10,397 bases of DNA from Fidelibacterota bacterium (GTDB lineage: Bacteria > Fidelibacterota > UBA8477). A model generated the notes under the pieces. That model had not been told where the DNA came from. It did no database searches and worked only from the letters and a program-made list of their open reading frames with translations. The position numbers and the translations under genes are program-made. The stretch lies in contig JAIPJR010000082.1 of NCBI GenBank assembly GCA_021734045.1, positions 1 to 10,397 of the forward strand, read 5' to 3'. Shown here piece by piece: positions 7,376 to 10,397 of the stretch. The first letter of the stretch is position 1; every line of letters begins with the position of its first letter.

Positions 7376-8046
7376 TCCAGAGGTTTACCGGTGTAGTTGA
7401 AAAATTTTCCCGAATCGCCTGATTCCAGCTTTAAATAGAGCTCGCAAAGTGCTTCAGCGCTTTCATGAGGTGCAATATTGGCGTGTTTTCCGCCCATGTC
7501 GGTCTGCACCCAACCTGGATGAACAGCGACGCAAATTGGGTCAGCGTTTAAATCAAGGCTGAGTATGCGGGATGCAATATTTAATGCCGCTTTTGACATT
7601 CTATAGGCATAGTGCCCACCACCCGCATTTGTAATAGACCCCATGTTAGAGGAGATATTCATTACCCTGGCGCCATGTGTCAGCATTGGCAGGCAGGTTT
7701 TAATCACCATGAGTGGACCCACCGCATTAACACGGTAAGTTTCCATCAACACAGTAGGATCAAGTTCCGAAAAACGCTCTTGTCCACCATACACACCGGC
7801 ATTATTGATCAGGCCGTTCAGCTTGATATTCCGTCGCTGTAAAGCCATCCCCATTTCATCAATACTTTCTGTCTGTGAGACATCCAGCCTTAGTATGTCC
7901 TTGTCAGGAATCAGGTGGCGTAATTCGGTTGCTGCCTCTGGTTGGCGCGCTGTTCCCAGGACAGGTATATCCCGATCCAGAAAAGCTTTGACTAATGCCA
8001 GGCCAATGCCACGATTTGCCCCTGTGATTAAAATGGTTCCTTCCAT
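7369..8046 (-). CDS. Short-chain dehydrogenase/reductase, C-factor/Sniffer-like
   Basis: From the ATG at 8046 this is a 225-residue classical SDR, an NAD(P)H-dependent oxidoreductase with a Rossmann fold. It shows the cofactor loop TGANRGIG (8-15), the adenine-side LDV (54-56), NNAG (81-84), N107, the Ser strand NISSNMGS (130-137), and the active-site pair Y148-x3-K152 in YAYRMSKAALN. The stretch HPGWVQTDMGG (176-186) is typical of the C-factor (CsgA)/Sniffer carbonyl reductase branch, where it follows the active site. Substrate is unknown. R12 and R34 (in GTAR) favour NADP(H), an inference. The frame extends upstream to an ATG at 8130, but the added 28 residues are basic and unlike SDR N-termini, and TILITGA normally begins almost at residue 1, so the ATG at 8046 is preferred. 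AGGA lies 13 bases upstream of it, somewhat far. The gene is divergent from the lipoprotein gene at 8171. Confidence 0.9.
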   Translation of the reverse strand: MEGTILITGANRGIGLALVKAFLDRDIPVLGTARQPEAATELRHLIPDKDILRLDVSQTESIDEMGMALQRRNIKLNGLINNAGVYGGQERFSELDPTVLMETYRVNAVGPLMVIKTCLPMLTHGARVMNISSNMGSITNAGGGHYAYRMSKAALNIASRILSLDLNADPICVAVHPGWVQTDMGGKHANIAPHESAEALCELYLKLESGDSGKFFNYTGKPLDW

Positions 8047-8170
8047 GGTTGCAAGTATATCCTGTCTCCAAGCGGTCTGCAAGCTGTTCACGCACCAGTA
8101 CACTTTCTTGCGAATGGGGCATCGGCGCATTATTTACCGGCTAACTTTTGAACCAGGATTGGCTTATTTC
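8047..8170. promoter_or_regulatory. Divergent intergenic region between SDR and NAPE-PLD-like genes
   Basis: This 124-bp region must contain the start signals of two divergent genes. Rightward, TTGCGA (8108-8113) and TATTTA (8131-8136) are 17 bases apart, a weak sigma-70-like pair (4 of 6 and 3 of 6 matches), and AGGA (8155-8158) lies 12 bases before the ATG at 8171. Leftward I see no pair I would defend. Location is well supported; the individual boxes are not. Confidence 0.35.
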
Positions 8171-9241
8171 ATGATACTACAGCGCCCCCTTTTTTATGCA
8201 CTCCTGTTATGGGTCACCCTGGGTTGTCAGGCACAGCCAGATCCTGCTTCCCCCCAATCGCATCATTCACCGGATGGCGGATTTGTGAATCCCTATGCCA
8301 CGCATGAATCTGAACCCGGATTCAGGAAGTTAATGAAATGGTTCTGGGAGCGGGAAAAGCCTAACCCCAGTGACAGTATCATCTCCCGCGTTGTTCCCCG
8401 GGTTTCTCCCGACTATCAAACACTGCATTTACCCAACTCTGGTGATATCCAAGTTACCTGGTTAGGACACAGCACATTCTTGGTTCAAATGGAAGGAATG
8501 AATATCCTGACCGATCCGATATTTTCCGATCGCTGCTCACCCGTGCAATGGGCTGGTCCCAAACGGCTTTCCCCACCAGCCCTTCCCCTGGACAGTCTGC
8601 CACGAATTGACCTGGTAGTTATTTCTCATAACCATTATGATCATTTGGATAGAGGGACCGTTGAACACCTGGGCAGCTCCGCACGATGGCTGGTTCCATT
8701 GAAGGTTAAGTCATGGTTTCAGGATATGGGCATTGAGACAGTGGAAGAACTGGATTGGTGGGATTCAACCCGGGTGGGAGATTTGAAATTCGTCTGCACT
8801 CCCTCCCAGCATTTTAGCGGGCGGACACCATTTGACAGGAACGAAACCTTATGGGCAGGTTGGGCGATTACAGGGGCGACACAGCGATTTTGGTTTGGCG
8901 GCGATACAGGGTACAATCCGATTCAGTTTAAAAATATCGGTACCGATCTGGGACCTTTTGATTTGGCACTCATTCCCATTGGTGCCTATGACCCGCGTTG
9001 GATCATGAAAAACCATCATGTGAATCCCGAGGAAGCGGTGCAAATTCACCTGGATATTCGATCCCTGTTTTCAATCGGTATGCATTGGGGAACTTATATT
9101 CTGACGGATGAGCCGATTCAGGAACCGGCAGAACGATTAAAACTCGCTACGCAAGCTTCAGGGTTATCCAACGATTCATTCATTACAGCTCCTTTGGGTA
9201 AGACATTCCGTATCCCGGTCAGCCCCACCGCAGCTGACTGA
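8171..9241 (+). CDS. NAPE-PLD-like metallo-beta-lactamase fold hydrolase, predicted lipoprotein
   Basis: This 356-residue protein has a lipoprotein signal peptide, a hydrophobic run (residues 7-17) ending in VTLGC with Cys19 as lipidation site. The rest matches the N-acylphosphatidylethanolamine phospholipase D family of zinc metallohydrolases: GDIQVTWLGHSTFLVQ (91-106), ILTDPIFSDR, the metal motif SHNHYDHLD (152-160), SQHFSGRTPFDRN (212-224), WFGGDTGY (241-248), GPFDLALIPIGAYDPRW (261-277), HHVNPEEAV (282-290) and GMHWGT (303-308). Likely ligands are H153, H155, D157, H158, H214, D245 and H305, and their spacing parallels human NAPE-PLD. That enzyme splits N-acyl-phosphatidylethanolamine into N-acylethanolamine and phosphatidic acid. 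A lipid substrate here is plausible, but bacterial relatives are poorly characterised. The frame is open back to 7805, but ATG 8171 gives the signal peptide and avoids lying antisense to the SDR. It converges with lepB. Confidence 0.88.
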   Translation: MILQRPLFYALLLWVTLGCQAQPDPASPQSHHSPDGGFVNPYATHESEPGFRKLMKWFWEREKPNPSDSIISRVVPRVSPDYQTLHLPNSGDIQVTWLGHSTFLVQMEGMNILTDPIFSDRCSPVQWAGPKRLSPPALPLDSLPRIDLVVISHNHYDHLDRGTVEHLGSSARWLVPLKVKSWFQDMGIETVEELDWWDSTRVGDLKFVCTPSQHFSGRTPFDRNETLWAGWAITGATQRFWFGGDTGYNPIQFKNIGTDLGPFDLALIPIGAYDPRWIMKNHHVNPEEAVQIHLDIRSLFSIGMHWGTYILTDEPIQEPAERLKLATQASGLSNDSFITAPLGKTFRIPVSPTAAD

Positions 9242-9376
9242 GCAACCCTTAATCTATTCAGTTTGTTCGTCCAATTTTCGTAGTATGGATGATTGATCTC
9301 AGGCGTGATCTGCAATGATCTGTAGTAGTCGTTTTCCAAGTTTTCCAACGCCGCTCAGCGCTTAAGTCATCGGTAA
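9242..9376. other. Gap between convergent NAPE-PLD-like and lepB genes
   Basis: No gene or clear intrinsic terminator is visible in these 135 bp. They hold a perfect 9-bp tandem repeat (9331-9348) and three TGATCT hexamers at 9294, 9306 and 9316. A leftward frame from a TTG at 9348 crosses the gap but runs antisense into the NAPE-PLD-like gene and has no supported start. Confidence 0.5.
9331..9348. repeat. Tandem 9-bp direct repeat
   Basis: GTTTTCCAA occurs twice head to tail without a mismatch (9331-9339 and 9340-9348), followed by CGCC. It lies between two convergent stop codons. It is probably a short slippage duplication; no function is suggested by position. Confidence 0.6.
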
Positions 9377-10267
9377 TCAATCGACCAGTGTAAACATCCG
9401 TGAAGGTCGCAAAGTGAATAGGCGCTTCACCAGATTGGGTTCCGTCTGATCCCAGGAAAGATAAATCATAAGCGCTTCCCCGATGATATTGTCTTCCGGT
9501 ACGAGTCCCCAAAAGCGACTATCGTGTGAATTGTCCCGATTATCACCCATCATGAAGTAGAAATTCTGTTCACAGACATAATAATCTGCAGGTTTGCCAT
9601 CAATAATCATTTTGCGGTTTTGGGTGGTAAAGACCTCATGTCCCTCAAGACTGATAACATTCCGGCAAAATTCAAGATTCTCCGGCTGAATCCAAAGCGT
9701 ATCACCAATAGCAGGCATCCTTAAGGGACCGTAATTGTCCCGGTTTCCCATTCCAGGCGGAAAAATCATCCGGTCTACATATTGAGGCGGCATCATGTTG
9801 GCGTAAGAAATTTTTCCATGTGGTGGCAGGGGCATTTCCTCACCATCCACATACACCCGTTTTTGCTTGATTTGCAGGGTTTGAGTAGGACCAGCGATAC
9901 AGCGCTTAATGTAATTCAAACTGGGATCCAGTGGACCAATCACATTGGCTGGCCAACGGTCATTGGGATAGCGAAAAATGACCACATCGCCGCTTTTAGG
10001 AACGGCAAATCCCGGCAGCCGGGTATGGGGAACACCAAAACCGATATTGGTCCAGGGAATACCTATCCAGTCCGGAGTACGAATGCCGTAAACGAACTTA
10101 TTACCCAAAATAAAGTCCCCCACCTTAACCGTATTTTCCATGGAACCGGTGGGAACATTGTAGGCTTCGATAACCGTCGCCCGCAGGATTAAAACGGAAA
10201 CAATTACATGCAGCAGACCACGCGTGAACCCCCGGTTCTTCTCACTGCCTTTGGATTTTTTTGCCAT
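9377..10267 (-). CDS. lepB: Signal peptidase I
   Basis: This 296-residue type I signal peptidase removes signal peptides from exported preproteins on the outer face of the inner membrane. One N-terminal membrane helix (about residues 14-33) is followed by the catalytic Ser box NVPTGSMENT (37-46, nucleophile S42) and GDFILGNKFVYG (50-61). The general-base region YIKRCIAGP (119-127) contains K121, and box E is GDNRDNSHDSRFWG (241-254). Both members of the Ser-Lys dyad are present. The core has an insertion (about 145-215) with FPPGMGNRDNYGPLRMP, as in Bacteroidota-type enzymes. The ATG at 10267 is chosen because AGGA (10276-10273) lies 5 bases upstream; an in-frame TTG at 10279 is 5' of that site and would add only four residues. 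The gene starts 51 bp after the stop of the upstream gamma-glutamyltransferase-like gene on the same strand, so read-through is plausible. The lipoprotein and T9SS substrates in this window need signal peptidases, though lipoproteins use LspA instead. Confidence 0.96.
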   Translation of the reverse strand: MAKKSKGSEKNRGFTRGLLHVIVSVLILRATVIEAYNVPTGSMENTVKVGDFILGNKFVYGIRTPDWIGIPWTNIGFGVPHTRLPGFAVPKSGDVVIFRYPNDRWPANVIGPLDPSLNYIKRCIAGPTQTLQIKQKRVYVDGEEMPLPPHGKISYANMMPPQYVDRMIFPPGMGNRDNYGPLRMPAIGDTLWIQPENLEFCRNVISLEGHEVFTTQNRKMIIDGKPADYYVCEQNFYFMMGDNRDNSHDSRFWGLVPEDNIIGEALMIYLSWDQTEPNLVKRLFTLRPSRMFTLVD

Positions 10268-10272
10268 CTGGT

Positions 10273-10277
10273 TCCTC
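10273..10277 (-). promoter_or_regulatory. Ribosome binding site of lepB
   Basis: GAGGA on the leftward strand (10277-10273) stands 5 bases before the ATG at 10267. This decides between that ATG and the in-frame TTG at 10279, which lies upstream of the binding site itself. Confidence 0.75.
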
Positions 10278-10296
10278 AAAAATTTGTAGCTGAAAC

Positions 10297-10311
10297 TCCG
10301 GAGGGTCCGGA
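10297..10311 (-). other. Short hairpin between the ggt-like gene and lepB
   Basis: Two copies of the self-complementary hexamer TCCGGA (10297-10302 and 10306-10311) are separated by three bases and can form a 6-bp GC-rich stem with a 3-base loop. On the leftward strand the nearest T run (ATTTTTG) comes about 12 bases later, so it is not a classical intrinsic terminator. It could act as an RNA processing or stability element between the two genes. Confidence 0.35.
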
Positions 10312-10318
10312 AAGTTCA

Positions 10319-10397
10319 TTAATAACCCACGGCCGCCGCGGCACCCCGCTGATCTGGCGCTCCGATCCAACCATTGAAAATGGGATCCCAGGCAATG
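10319..10397 (-). CDS. ggt: C-terminal end of a probable gamma-glutamyltransferase (5' part outside window)
   Basis: The leftward frame from the window edge gives 25 residues ending in GAPDQRGAAAAVGY followed by TAA (10321-10319). This matches the end of gamma-glutamyltransferase small subunits, which typically finish in GA-x-DPR-x-x-GAA-x-GY. Such enzymes are self-cleaving periplasmic or secreted N-terminal nucleophile hydrolases that transfer or hydrolyse the gamma-glutamyl group of glutathione and related peptides. The catalytic Thr and all else lie outside the window. Only the ending can be judged, so the family call is tentative although the frame and stop are clear. It is followed after 51 bp by lepB on the same strand. 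Its stop overlaps by one base an ATG that opens a 25-codon frame running into lepB. Confidence 0.55.
   Translation of the reverse strand, partial: IAWDPIFNGWIGAPDQRGAAAAVGY

Noticed and set aside
8047-8130. 28-residue N-terminal extension of the SDR
   Set aside because: SDR Rossmann strands normally begin within a few residues of the start, as they do from the ATG at 8046; the extension is basic and non-homologous in style.
7805-8170. Upstream in-frame extension of the NAPE-PLD-like gene (122 extra residues)
   Set aside because: Most of it is antisense to the SDR gene, has no domain character, and would bury the clear lipoprotein signal peptide that begins at 8171.
9118-9348. Leftward 76-codon frame crossing the convergent gap
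   Set aside because: It begins at a TTG inside a tandem repeat with no ribosome binding site and runs antisense to the strongly supported NAPE-PLD-like gene. The stretch within the gap reads somewhat protein-like, but nothing recognisable supports it.
9258-9512. Leftward 84-codon frame overlapping the lepB 3' end
   Set aside because: It shares most of its length with lepB in another frame and has no domain signal or start support.
9782-10192. Rightward 136-codon frame inside lepB
   Set aside because: It is antisense to the catalytic core of signal peptidase I, which is certain; composition is that of a shadow frame.
1-10397. Mobile element, CRISPR, tRNA or toxin-antitoxin content
   Set aside because: Scanning both strands showed no transposase-like protein, no regularly spaced repeats, no cloverleaf-like stretch, and no small paired genes with such features.

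Overview
The window looks like chromosomal DNA of a Gram-negative bacterium from the FCB side of the tree. The evidence is a secreted protein ending in a type IX secretion (T9SS) type-A sorting domain with an NFPNPFN motif, a TonB-dependent receptor, and a signal peptidase I with the Bacteroidota-like extended core. Marinimicrobia, Calditrichota, KSB1 or Ignavibacteria-like lineages fit best, but lineage is inferred from protein style only. I see no insertion sequence, phage gene, tRNA, rRNA or CRISPR array. The region reads as ordinary cell-envelope housekeeping and accessory genes.

Layout. Two genes run rightward on the left: the 3' end of a TonB-dependent outer-membrane receptor (1-935), then after 39 bp a 1138-residue secreted beta-propeller protein with 12 Asp-box repeats, a jelly-roll-like segment and a T9SS sorting domain (975-4391). 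These meet a leftward block with only 24 bp between the facing stop codons. In transcription order (right to left) the block is: an SDR oxidoreductase of the C-factor/Sniffer type (8046-7369), an MltF-type lytic transglycosylase (7187-5691), a DUF3592-like membrane protein (5640-5071), and a membrane protein with a C-terminal RanBP2-type zinc finger (5009-4416). The last three are closely spaced (50 and 61 bp) and may form one transcript. The SDR is separated from them by 181 bp that includes a perfect 8-bp hairpin at its stop codon.

Divergent from the SDR is a lipoprotein of the NAPE-PLD-like metallo-beta-lactamase fold family (8171-9241) with the full set of metal-binding residues. It converges on signal peptidase I, lepB (10267-9377, leftward). 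Upstream of lepB on the same strand is the last part of a gene whose C-terminus resembles gamma-glutamyltransferase (10396-10319).

Functional theme: almost every product acts at the envelope. They cover outer-membrane uptake, T9SS export, peptidoglycan cleavage, phospholipid or lipid-amide hydrolysis, signal peptide removal and probable periplasmic gamma-glutamyl transfer. The sequence does not show that they form one pathway, and I found no convincing new defence or mobile system. The items most worth a second look are the membrane-anchored RanBP2-type zinc finger protein, the NAPE-PLD-like lipoprotein, and the receptor/propeller pair.
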